Positions 8,548 through 16,578 of a DNA stretch of 64,000 bases are shown here, piece after piece. The position numbers and the translations under genes were made by a program. The DNA is from Neorhizobium vignae (GTDB lineage: Bacteria; Pseudomonadota; Alphaproteobacteria; Rhizobiales; Rhizobiaceae). Position 1 is the stretch's first letter; each line of letters starts with the position of its first letter. The stretch is from the NCBI RefSeq assembly GCF_000732195.1, contig NZ_JNNU01000003.1:372001-436000 (forward strand), given 5' to 3'. The notes under the pieces are model-generated. The model saw nothing but the letters and a program-made list of their open reading frames with translations, did not search any database and was not told the origin of the DNA.

Positions 8548-9726
8548 ATGCGTCCGCGAATTCTCGTGACGGGTATTCCTGGTCACTACACGCGCCTTGC
8601 CAATGGCGCCCATGGTTCGTCTGTCTCCTATTCGGAGCGGCAGAAGCAGCCGGAAACGAAAGAGGAGTTCCTGCAAGAGCTGAGCAACATCAGCAATACG
8701 GGGAACTACCTCATCGGCGAGGGTGCCCTGCGGGCGCTTGCGCCGCATGCCAAGCAGGTTCCCTTCTGGCATCTCTACAATTTGAGCAAGAACGGCAGCG
8801 GGTTCGATGAATTCAACGCCAATTTCGATATCTGCGTCTTCACCTGCGCGAACCTGTTGCGCAAGGGGCTTTCGGCGGATGCCGAGGCGGATGTCCTCAG
8901 CCGGCTTAACATGCCAATCGTCATGCTGGGCATCGGATTGCAGAACCGCAAGGACCTGGAGAACAATCTTCCGGAAGGAACGAAGCGGCTTCTGGCCGTC
9001 CTGAAGGAGCGGGAACACTATTTCCTGACACGCGGCTACGAGTCCGCGGGCTTCCTGAAGGATCAGGGTTTCTCCTTCGTGCGCCCGACCGGCTGCCCTT
9101 CCGTCTATTTCATGCCGGACAACATGCGCCGGTCGATGAGGAAGCTGTCGAGCGTTAAGATCGGCAAGGCGAAGACCATTTTTTCCGGCTATCTCGGCGG
9201 CAATCAGGATGCGATCCTGGACGCGAACGCGCTCGCCCCGCAGGATAGCGTACCGCCATACGTTGTGCAGGACGAGTTCCTTCACTTCGATATGAAGGTG
9301 GAGCCCAATGACGAGGGACGTGTCTATGATTCCGCGTCGGGCCGGATGATCGGCGATCTGACCTATCCCGGCACTGAACGGGAGAAACAGCGGTTCGAGG
9401 TTCGCACCTTCTTCGACAACAACCAGTGGCGCGGCTGGGCCTCCTCGATGGATTTCAATTTCGGCCGGCGTTTCCACGGTTCGATCATCGCCATGCAGGC
9501 GGCAGTGCCGAGCCTGATGGTGGCGGTGGACGACCGCATGCGCGAGATGCTCGGTTTCACCGGCCTGCCGGCCGTCGATATCACCGAGGTCGACAAGGCG
9601 GAAAACCGTGCCGAGTTCGTGGCCGACCATCTGGCGCAGATCAACACGAGCGAACTCGTCGATCGGTATTCCGATCGCGAGAGCGCCTTCCGCACCACGC
9701 TTCGCGAAATCGGCATCGGTCTTTAG
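8548..9726 (+). CDS. Polysaccharide pyruvyl transferase family protein (copy 1)
   Basis: This 392-residue protein fits the polysaccharide pyruvyl transferase (PS_pyruv_trans) family, which transfers pyruvate from PEP to form ketals on polysaccharide sugars. Visible landmarks are GNYLIGEGAL (about 52-61), PIVMLGIG, the RPTGCPS turn and the C-terminal FGRRFHGSIIAMQAAVPSLMVAVDDRMREM, where the RxHG motif is the best-known family signature. It has no membrane segments, so it is probably cytosolic. It is clearly paralogous to the next gene and lies 39 bp after the bifunctional transferase in the same operon. Pyruvylation is a hallmark of succinoglycan and galactoglucan. Confidence 0.88.
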   Translation: MRPRILVTGIPGHYTRLANGAHGSSVSYSERQKQPETKEEFLQELSNISNTGNYLIGEGALRALAPHAKQVPFWHLYNLSKNGSGFDEFNANFDICVFTCANLLRKGLSADAEADVLSRLNMPIVMLGIGLQNRKDLENNLPEGTKRLLAVLKEREHYFLTRGYESAGFLKDQGFSFVRPTGCPSVYFMPDNMRRSMRKLSSVKIGKAKTIFSGYLGGNQDAILDANALAPQDSVPPYVVQDEFLHFDMKVEPNDEGRVYDSASGRMIGDLTYPGTEREKQRFEVRTFFDNNQWRGWASSMDFNFGRRFHGSIIAMQAAVPSLMVAVDDRMREMLGFTGLPAVDITEVDKAENRAEFVADHLAQINTSELVDRYSDRESAFRTTLREIGIGL

Positions 9727-9778
9727 CGGGCCTATCCAGGGCCCCGCGGGCCTTCACCCTTCGGTTTAGAGGACAGTC

Positions 9779-10951
9779 ATGCGTATCTTGCTTACGGGCA
9801 TTCCCTCCTATCTGCAGCGAACGATTGCGGACGTCTCCGGCACGACCGTTATCCATCGGCCCTATTTCGACGAGACGAGGAAAAAAAAGGATCTGATCTC
9901 GCAGGTCAGGAAGATCGCCAATACCGGCAACTACCTGATCGGCGAGGGAGCGGCCGAGAGCCTGCGCGGTCATAACGTCACCTATCTGCCGTTCTGGCAT
10001 CTGGCCAACAATCGGGACTCGAACGAGGTTTTCGAACAGGTGAACCGCGAGTTCGATCTGTGCGTCTTCGCCTCCGCCAATCTGCTGCGCCCGGGCTATT
10101 CCGCCGATCTCGAGGCGGAAATCTTCGCGAAGCTGAAGATGCCGGTCGTCGTGATGGGCATCGGCATCCAGCGCAAGGAGGGCCTCAAGGATCAACTGCC
10201 GGCCGGTACGCTCAAGTTCCTGGAAGTGTTGCGGAACAAGGAAAGTTTCTTCCTCACGCGCGGTTACTTCACCGCCGAATTCCTGAGGGAGCAGGGGATG
10301 AAGTTCGTCAAGCCGACCGGCTGCCCGTCGCTCTATTTCTCGCCGAACGATATGAAACGTTCGCTAACCGCGCTCGCCAACCCGGCGCTGGCGGAAGCCC
10401 AGAAGATCGCTTTCGGCGGCTATCTTGGGAGCGTTGCCGATACGATCGTCGACGCCCACGCACTGCTCAAGCCCGACAGTGTCGCAAGCTATGTCGTCCA
10501 AGACGAACTTGTTGCCTATAACCTTTCCCTGACCGGCGATGACAATGACATCGCCTATGACCGGTCGAGTGCGCGCATCACCGGGGGCACGGAATACAAG
10601 CATTCGGAGAAATGGCAGCGGAAATACGAGTTGCTGGTCTACTTCGATACGAACCAGTGGCGCGGTGCGATGTCCGAGCGCGATCTCTGCTTCGGCCGCC
10701 GCTTCCATGGATGCATCATCGGCATGCAGGCCGGCACGCCCGCCCTGATGATCGCCGTCGACGACCGGATGCGGGAGATGCTGGAATTCATCGGCTTCCC
10801 TTATATCGAGGCTTCCACCTGGAACAGAGAGACGGACAAGCGCGCCTATCTCGCCAACTTCCTCGGCAAGATTGACACGCAGGCCGTGATCGACCGTTAT
10901 TCCGCTTGCGAGGCGAATTTCCGCAGTGCGCTGGGGCAGATCGGACTTTGA
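9779..10951 (+). CDS. Polysaccharide pyruvyl transferase family protein (copy 2)
   Basis: This 390-residue tandem paralogue of the preceding gene aligns end to end with it by eye: both have GNYLIGEGA, FHGCIIGMQ or FHGSIIAMQ, and a shared ..VDDRMREMLxFxGxP stretch. The RRFHG motif is intact in both, so neither looks like a decayed copy. Two enzymes could act on two different residues or two positions in the repeat unit, or form a heteromer. The ATG at 9779 follows an AGAGGACAGTC element. The gene ends 4 bp before the likely start of the glycosidase-like gene. Confidence 0.88.
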   Translation: MRILLTGIPSYLQRTIADVSGTTVIHRPYFDETRKKKDLISQVRKIANTGNYLIGEGAAESLRGHNVTYLPFWHLANNRDSNEVFEQVNREFDLCVFASANLLRPGYSADLEAEIFAKLKMPVVVMGIGIQRKEGLKDQLPAGTLKFLEVLRNKESFFLTRGYFTAEFLREQGMKFVKPTGCPSLYFSPNDMKRSLTALANPALAEAQKIAFGGYLGSVADTIVDAHALLKPDSVASYVVQDELVAYNLSLTGDDNDIAYDRSSARITGGTEYKHSEKWQRKYELLVYFDTNQWRGAMSERDLCFGRRFHGCIIGMQAGTPALMIAVDDRMREMLEFIGFPYIEASTWNRETDKRAYLANFLGKIDTQAVIDRYSACEANFRSALGQIGL

Positions 10952-10955
10952 GCGG

Positions 10956-12080
10956 ATGAATGTGGCGGTGCGGATGCAGGCGATCCTCGCCTTTGCGCTG
11001 GCGGTGTTCTGGGCGTTTGCTCCGGTACCGCCGGCGGGCGCGGGCGATGTGCCTACCGATCGCATCGGCGTCAACCGGGTAAACCTCGCCTGGCTTTCGC
11101 GTACCGACCAGGAACGCATACTGAAGGAAATCGCAGCGAGCGGCATCACCCATGTCCGGCTTTCGCTGTCGATGCCGGTGGACAGGAGCATCGACGCGCT
11201 CGAAATCGCAGACCGGCTTGGACTGAAGGTTCTTCTCGAGATCCAGCTCGGCAACAAGGATTATTATCCCCCGGGGGCGCGTCCCCGCACCGGTTTCGGC
11301 CGTATCTGGGATGTTCAGCGGCTTTCGGATCTCGATCTCGGTCTTTACCGGTCGCACTTGCGCTCGGCCCTTCGCCGCATCGACGGCATGGGCATCCGCA
11401 TCGACGCCGTCGAGCCAGGAAACGAGATAAATTATAGCGCCTATAACGGTGACCTCGTCGTCTATGAAAAGCCCGGACGACCGACACCGCGCAACGTTTC
11501 GGAACTCGCAGACCGCTCGGCCTTCGGGCGGGGGCTGGACGCCTATGTCGGTGCCGTCCGTATCACGCGGGAGGAGTTGCGGGCGACGGTTCATAGCCGC
11601 GATGCGCTTTTGATTTCGGCCGGTCTGTCCGATGTCGGCACAAGGGAGGCCGACAGCCGGGGCATGGAACGGCTCGACCCCGGCGAATTCATTTCACTCC
11701 TGCGAGAGCGGGGTATCGATGCGCTGGTCGATGGCTATGGAATTCATCTCTATCCGGGGCGCAAGGATGACGCGGGACTTGCGAGTTATGTAACGACGCT
11801 TCTCGGCTTTTGCCGGCCCGAAGGGGAGGGCAAGCCGTGCTGGGTGACCGAATGGGGCATTGCCAACACCGCACTTTCGTGCCCGGTCGACGATCGCGAG
11901 CGGGAAGTGGCGGTTCGTGCCGTGCGCCGCAGCTTCGAAAAGCTGATGGATGAAGGAAGACTGAGAGCGGCCTTCTATTATGACTGGGACACCCAGGCGG
12001 TCTATAGCGTCTGGCGTTGCGGCGCCTTAAGCCCGGCCGGCGTCGCAGCTACGAAAACGGGAAAGGTTGACGCGAACTAG
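10956..12080 (+). CDS. Secreted glycoside hydrolase-like TIM-barrel protein
   Basis: This is a 374-residue protein from the ATG at 10956; another ATG at 10974 would also give a good signal peptide. The leader MQAILAFALAVFWAF...PPAGAG is a Sec signal. The mature part looks like a clan GH-A barrel: AVEPGNEINY near residue 155 has the Asn-Glu acid/base signature, and CWVTEWGIA near residue 300 supplies a likely nucleophile Glu on strand 7. That pattern is shared by GH5, GH39 and GH53-type enzymes; I cannot pick one. Being the last gene of the EPS operon, it may trim or depolymerise the exported polysaccharide in the periplasm or outside. Confidence 0.75.
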   Translation: MNVAVRMQAILAFALAVFWAFAPVPPAGAGDVPTDRIGVNRVNLAWLSRTDQERILKEIAASGITHVRLSLSMPVDRSIDALEIADRLGLKVLLEIQLGNKDYYPPGARPRTGFGRIWDVQRLSDLDLGLYRSHLRSALRRIDGMGIRIDAVEPGNEINYSAYNGDLVVYEKPGRPTPRNVSELADRSAFGRGLDAYVGAVRITREELRATVHSRDALLISAGLSDVGTREADSRGMERLDPGEFISLLRERGIDALVDGYGIHLYPGRKDDAGLASYVTTLLGFCRPEGEGKPCWVTEWGIANTALSCPVDDREREVAVRAVRRSFEKLMDEGRLRAAFYYDWDTQAVYSVWRCGALSPAGVAATKTGKVDAN

Positions 12081-12143
12081 GAAAAGCCACGATCTCAGGG
12101 TCGCAAAGACCGAAAATGCGCGGCAGACGCTAGAGTTTCCCGT

Positions 12144-12902
12144 TCAAGAGAACCGCTCCCGGAATATGGGCGAGCCAGCTTCCTCCTCCGCGATGGCAGC
12201 GCGATTGGCAGCCTCGCGCAGCGCCTGAAAGTCGGCCTGGTGCTCGACCCTGGTACCGCCAAGCCGCACCGTCACCAATATCTGGTGCTCCTGCCCGGCT
12301 GTGAATGTGGTCTCCTTTACCTGCATGCGGATGCGCTCGCAGATGGTGCCGGCATTTTCCATTGTCGTGCCGGGCAGATAGATGCCAAGTTCGTCTAAGG
12401 CAAGACGGGCGACAAGGTCACTATGGCGCACGGAAGAATAGACGATCCGGACCATCGATTGAAGCAGCGTATCAGCCCATTGTGGACCGTATCGACGATC
12501 GATCGCATCGAAATCATCGATCTTGAGAACGAGCAAGACGCCATCGGAGCTTTCCGTGCTGCTTGTGCGCCTGCGTTCTATCGCATGTTCGACCGAATTC
12601 GCAAATTCGCCGGCGCGCATTGTGCCTGTGACGGGAATGCGACTGAGCGCGTGCCGAAGCTCTTCTTGGATATCACGCAGCGCTTCGTTCCGCAGACAAA
12701 GCGCCAAATGAAGCGGAAATGTAACAGCGAGCGCTATCAACGCCACCACTGTCAATTCCACCCAGAACGGACGTTGGGGAACAAGCAGGCTTAGTAGCCA
12801 AGCAATCGCGATCGCTCCAATCGCAGTGGCGAGGGCGCGAAGTATGGCCATCTTGATATGCGGTACGACTACCGCCCGGCGAAAACGAAAATGCAGGGTC
12901 AT
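12144..12902 (-). CDS. Membrane-anchored degenerate GGDEF-domain protein
   Basis: This is a 252-residue protein with two N-terminal membrane segments (about 18-40 and 45-68) and a C-terminal domain with a diguanylate-cyclase fold (VLLVLKIDDFDAIDRRYGPQWAD, then VRHSDLVARLALDELGIYLPG). Where active enzymes have GG(D/E)EF this has LALDELG, and the inhibitory RxxD site is absent. Cyclase activity is therefore unlikely; a c-di-GMP/GTP-sensing or scaffolding role is possible. It converges with the EPS operon, 63 bp downstream of it. Its neighbourhood suggests a link with polysaccharide control, but no direct evidence exists. Confidence 0.75.
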   Translation of the reverse strand: MTLHFRFRRAVVVPHIKMAILRALATAIGAIAIAWLLSLLVPQRPFWVELTVVALIALAVTFPLHLALCLRNEALRDIQEELRHALSRIPVTGTMRAGEFANSVEHAIERRRTSSTESSDGVLLVLKIDDFDAIDRRYGPQWADTLLQSMVRIVYSSVRHSDLVARLALDELGIYLPGTTMENAGTICERIRMQVKETTFTAGQEHQILVTVRLGGTRVEHQADFQALREAANRAAIAEEEAGSPIFRERFS

Positions 12903-13151
12903 CGGTTGAGAGAGCTTTTGCGGTGGCCTCTATCTTTGAGATATTCCGTGAAAATACCACGTGAATAAACCCTTTGGTATTTTAACGACAGGCACGAAGA
13001 ATTTGATCGTCAGGATCAACCAGATCACAGCCTTGTCAGGTCTATCGCCAACCCCATCGACGCAGAACATGACGGATGCCGCAAATGCTGCCGTTCTGCT
13101 TCAGCGCGTGGCAAGATTTCTCTCGGCACAAAAGCAGAGAGACCCTTCGCA

Positions 13152-14528
13152 TTACCGCTTCATCTCACCCAGCTTCGTCAGGAGCGCCGCCCCCGTCTTG
13201 ATGCCTGCAATGAACAGATCCAGCTTGAGGTTCTCGTTCGGCGCATGGTTCGCCTCATCCGCATTGGCGTAAGGCACGACGAACGCAGGTTTCTTCAGGA
13301 TCTTCGTGAACACGTAATCCGGGAGTGATCCACCAACGGTTGGGTAGAGCAGCGGCTCGACACCACGGGCGGTGAAGATCGCGTCCTGGATGACCGGTGC
13401 GAATGGGCTGTCCATCGGCGTCTTCGACGGCAGCATGGCGTTGAGTGGGACAAACTCCACGTCCGGCGCGTGGGCCGCGACGTGTGCCCGCACTCTCTCG
13501 AACACGTAATCCGGCGTCAGGCTTTCCACGAGGCGGATATCGCACTTGGCAAATGCCTCGCAGGGCAGGACCGTTTTCTGGCCCGGGCCGCCATAACCGC
13601 CATGCAGGCCGTTGATCGTCAGTGTCGGGTGGAACATCAGCCGGTCGAAATAGCCGCGGTCGACCGGCGCGTCGAGTTCCTTGATGCCGAGGTCGGCCTT
13701 GATCGCATCGAGATCGAGCGGCAGCTTGCTGACTGCCTCACGCTCCATATTGGTCGGCGGGACGACGACGTCGTGCAGGCCGTCGATGGTGATCTCGCCC
13801 TTGTCGTTCTTCATCGTGGCGAGCAGATGCACCAGCTTCCAGATCGCGTTCGGCATCACGCCGCCGAAATTGCCGGAATGCGCATCGCGGTTGGCGGTCT
13901 TGGCGCGCAGTTCGAAGGACGCGACGCCGCGTACGCCAAACGTGATGATCGGCGTGTCGCTTTCATGCAGCGGGCCGTCGGAGGTGACGACCAGATCGGC
14001 GGCATTCAGCTTGTCGGCATGTTCGGCGACGAATTCGGCGATATGCGGGCTGCCGATTTCCTCCTCGCCTTCCAGGAGGAAGATGACGTTGCAGGGCAGT
14101 TCCCCGGTCACCTTCAAATGCGATTCCAGCGCCATCAACTGGGCGAAATGCTGGCCCTTGTTGTCGCCGATGCCGCGCGCATAGATGCGGCCGTTGCGGA
14201 TCGTCGGCTCGAACGGCGGGCTATCCCAGAGTTCGTAAGGCTCCGGGGGCTGTACGTCGTAATGGCCGTAGAGAAGCACAGTCGGCCTGCCGGGCTGCTT
14301 TTCCATGCGACCGAGAACCATCGGGTGGTTCTTGGTCGGGATGGTGATCGCCTCCATGCCCATGCCGTTCAGCATGTCGACAAGGATAGCCGCCACTTCC
14401 GCGATGCCCTGGTTCTGCGCGCTGATCGAGGGATGGCGGACATAATCCATCACCCGTTCGATGAAGCTTTCGCGGTTTTCCTCGATATGTGCGAAGACGC
14501 GGTCGAGATCGGTCTGGGCTTCCGTCAT
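13152..14528 (-). CDS. M20-family metallopeptidase (dipeptidase/ArgE-DapE type)
   Basis: This is a 458-residue zinc exopeptidase. Metal ligands are visible in order: YGHYDVQPPE (His89, Asp91), GIGDNKGQ (Asp122), LLEGEEEIGSP (catalytic Glu and ligand Glu around 155-157) and TSDGPL. A dimerisation (lid) domain fills about 185-300. The start chosen (14528) has AGGA at good spacing; a start at 14537 would overlap the upstream hyuA stop. It is the last gene of the operon that includes HyuA, HyuB, an oxidoreductase and a peptide-type ABC importer. It probably hydrolyses imported di- or tripeptides or carbamoyl/acyl amino acids released by the HyuAB step. Confidence 0.88.
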   Translation of the reverse strand: MTEAQTDLDRVFAHIEENRESFIERVMDYVRHPSISAQNQGIAEVAAILVDMLNGMGMEAITIPTKNHPMVLGRMEKQPGRPTVLLYGHYDVQPPEPYELWDSPPFEPTIRNGRIYARGIGDNKGQHFAQLMALESHLKVTGELPCNVIFLLEGEEEIGSPHIAEFVAEHADKLNAADLVVTSDGPLHESDTPIITFGVRGVASFELRAKTANRDAHSGNFGGVMPNAIWKLVHLLATMKNDKGEITIDGLHDVVVPPTNMEREAVSKLPLDLDAIKADLGIKELDAPVDRGYFDRLMFHPTLTINGLHGGYGGPGQKTVLPCEAFAKCDIRLVESLTPDYVFERVRAHVAAHAPDVEFVPLNAMLPSKTPMDSPFAPVIQDAIFTARGVEPLLYPTVGGSLPDYVFTKILKKPAFVVPYANADEANHAPNENLKLDLFIAGIKTGAALLTKLGEMKR

Positions 14529-14529
14529 G

Positions 14530-16578
14530 TCATGCATCCTGCTTGCGGGTGAGAAGAACGGCACCGGAGCCGTGTACCGTGCCGGTCCAGCCGGGCGAGA
14601 CCAATGTCGTCGTGTCGAGCTGGGTAAGGATCATCGGCCCCTGGAACGTGGCGCCGGCACCGAGCGTCGAACGATCGACGACCGGAACGCTCGCCACGCC
14701 GCTTTCGAAATGCACCGGCACATGGTCGAACGGGGTGACATCGAAGCCCTTCTCCAGAACAGCCGGCGGCGGTTCGATCGTCATGCCGGCGGCTTCGACG
14801 CGCAGGGTCACCAGTTCGATGGCGGCTTCCAGCGCAAAACCGTAGAGCGCCTTGTGCTCGGCGGCGAAGGCGGCTTCCACAGCCTCGCGGGTCTCGCCCC
14901 AGGTCACGGCAAGCTCGCCGCCCTGGCCGTGATAGCGCAACAGCGCGACGGTCGCGATGCGGCGGTCCTTTTCGGCCACGTTCTCCATGTCGAACCAGGC
15001 GGATGCCTGCGCCTTGAGTTCGCCGACGATGCCGTTGGCGGTGGCTACATCAATGGCGCCGGCCTTCGGCAGCGTGCGGCTGAACTCGGCCTTGAGGTCG
15101 GCGGCCAGCAGACCGTCGGCGCAAAGGATGCCCGGAGCCGGCGCGATCATGATGCGGGAAATGCCGAGCAGTTCGGCAAGCGCGCAGCCATGCAGCGGAC
15201 CGGCACCACCGAAGGGCACCAGCGTGAAGTCGCGCGGATCATGGCCACGCTCGACCGAGACGACGCGCACGGCGCCGACCATGTGGTTGTCGACGATCGC
15301 CAGGATACCGCGCGCGGCCGTTGCCGTCGAAAGGCCGAGCGGCGTCGCCACCTTGCCGTCGACCGCCTTGCGGGCGGCATCGGCGTCGAGCGCCATGCGG
15401 CCCCCGAGCAGGCGGGCCGGCAGATGGCCGAGCACGACATGCGCGTCGGTCACCGTCGGGTTCTCGCCACCATGGCCATAGGCTGCGGGGCCCGGACGGG
15501 CGCCGGCGCTCTGCGGGCCGACGGTCAGCGTGCCATCCGCCACCTTGGCGATCGAACCGCCACCGGCGCCGATCGTCACCATGTCGACCATCGGCAGCGG
15601 CAGCGGCCATTCGCCCACCTTCCCGTGCTGGGTGAGGCCGATCTTGCCGTCCTTGATCAGGCAGATGTCTGCGCTGGTGCCGCCGATATCGACGGTGATG
15701 ATATCCTTGATGCCGCAGGCGGCGGCAACCGAACGCGCACCGACCACGCCGGCCGCCGGACCGGACAGCGCCGTCAGCGCCGGCGCCTGGCGGATGGTGG
15801 CAGCACCGGCGACGCCGCCGTTCGACTGCATCAACAGCAGCGGGGCCGCCACCTTCTCGTCCTCCAGCCGCTTTTCGAGGCGTCCCACATAGGTTGTAAC
15901 GCCCGGCATGACGGTGGCATTGAGCACGGTCGTCAGCGTCCGTTCGAATTCGCGCACCACAGGCAGAACGTCGGTCGAGGTGGTAACAGCGAGATGCGGC
16001 AGTTCCTCGCGGAGGATTTCGGCAGCGCGCTTCTCGTGCACCGGATTGGCAAAGGCATGCAGCAGACAGACGGCAACTGCCTCCACATCCATGCCGCGGA
16101 TCGCTTCGGCGGCATGCCGCACGCTATCCTCGTCCAGCGCATCGAGAACCGCGCCGCCGGCGGCGATGCGTTCGTCGATCTCGACGATGCGCGAGGCGGG
16201 TACAGGTCGCGCCGGCTTCACCCAGGTATAGAGGTTCGCCTTGCGGGGAATGTCCTGGCGGCCGATAGCGAGCACATGGCGGAAACCCTTGGTGGTGACC
16301 AGCGCCGTGCGGGCGCCCTTGTCTTCGAGGATCATGTTGGTCGCGACCGTCGTACCGTGCAGCACCTGCCCCAGCGAGGACGCCTCGCGGCCGGCGTCGG
16401 TGAGCGCCAGGCGAATGCCGTTGAGGAAGGCTTCCGAAGGATCGGAGGGCACGCTCGGCGTCTTGGCACGCCAGACCTTGCCGGTGGCACGGTCGAGAAG
16501 CGCGACGTCGGTGAAGGTGCCGCCGATATCGACTGCGACGGAAAGGGACGTACCGATAAAGGTCTCAGGCGAGGACAT
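14530..16578 (-). CDS. hyuA: Hydantoinase/oxoprolinase subunit A (HyuA family)
   Basis: This 682-residue protein contains the ASKHA-type phosphate loop of this family at the N-terminus (AVDIGGTFTDVAL), a second loop TVDIGGTSADICL and the GGAGPLHG stretch in the C-terminal half. HyuA proteins use ATP to open cyclic amides such as hydantoins, 5-oxoproline or caprolactam, working with HyuB. The start at 16578 follows AGGAG with 7-nt spacing and overlaps the hyuB stop by 14 bp. The protein is 25 residues shorter than the longest open frame. The exact substrate cannot be told. With peptidases on both sides of the importer, N-terminal pyroglutamate or a cyclic dipeptide-like compound is a reasonable guess. 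Confidence 0.88.
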   Translation of the reverse strand: MSSPETFIGTSLSVAVDIGGTFTDVALLDRATGKVWRAKTPSVPSDPSEAFLNGIRLALTDAGREASSLGQVLHGTTVATNMILEDKGARTALVTTKGFRHVLAIGRQDIPRKANLYTWVKPARPVPASRIVEIDERIAAGGAVLDALDEDSVRHAAEAIRGMDVEAVAVCLLHAFANPVHEKRAAEILREELPHLAVTTSTDVLPVVREFERTLTTVLNATVMPGVTTYVGRLEKRLEDEKVAAPLLLMQSNGGVAGAATIRQAPALTALSGPAAGVVGARSVAAACGIKDIITVDIGGTSADICLIKDGKIGLTQHGKVGEWPLPLPMVDMVTIGAGGGSIAKVADGTLTVGPQSAGARPGPAAYGHGGENPTVTDAHVVLGHLPARLLGGRMALDADAARKAVDGKVATPLGLSTATAARGILAIVDNHMVGAVRVVSVERGHDPRDFTLVPFGGAGPLHGCALAELLGISRIMIAPAPGILCADGLLAADLKAEFSRTLPKAGAIDVATANGIVGELKAQASAWFDMENVAEKDRRIATVALLRYHGQGGELAVTWGETREAVEAAFAAEHKALYGFALEAAIELVTLRVEAAGMTIEPPPAVLEKGFDVTPFDHVPVHFESGVASVPVVDRSTLGAGATFQGPMILTQLDTTTLVSPGWTGTVHGSGAVLLTRKQDA

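Noticed and set aside
12961-13272. 103-codon plus-strand frame between the GGDEF and M20 genes
   Set aside because: It runs into the M20 gene on the opposite strand, has no ribosome site and no recognisable features.
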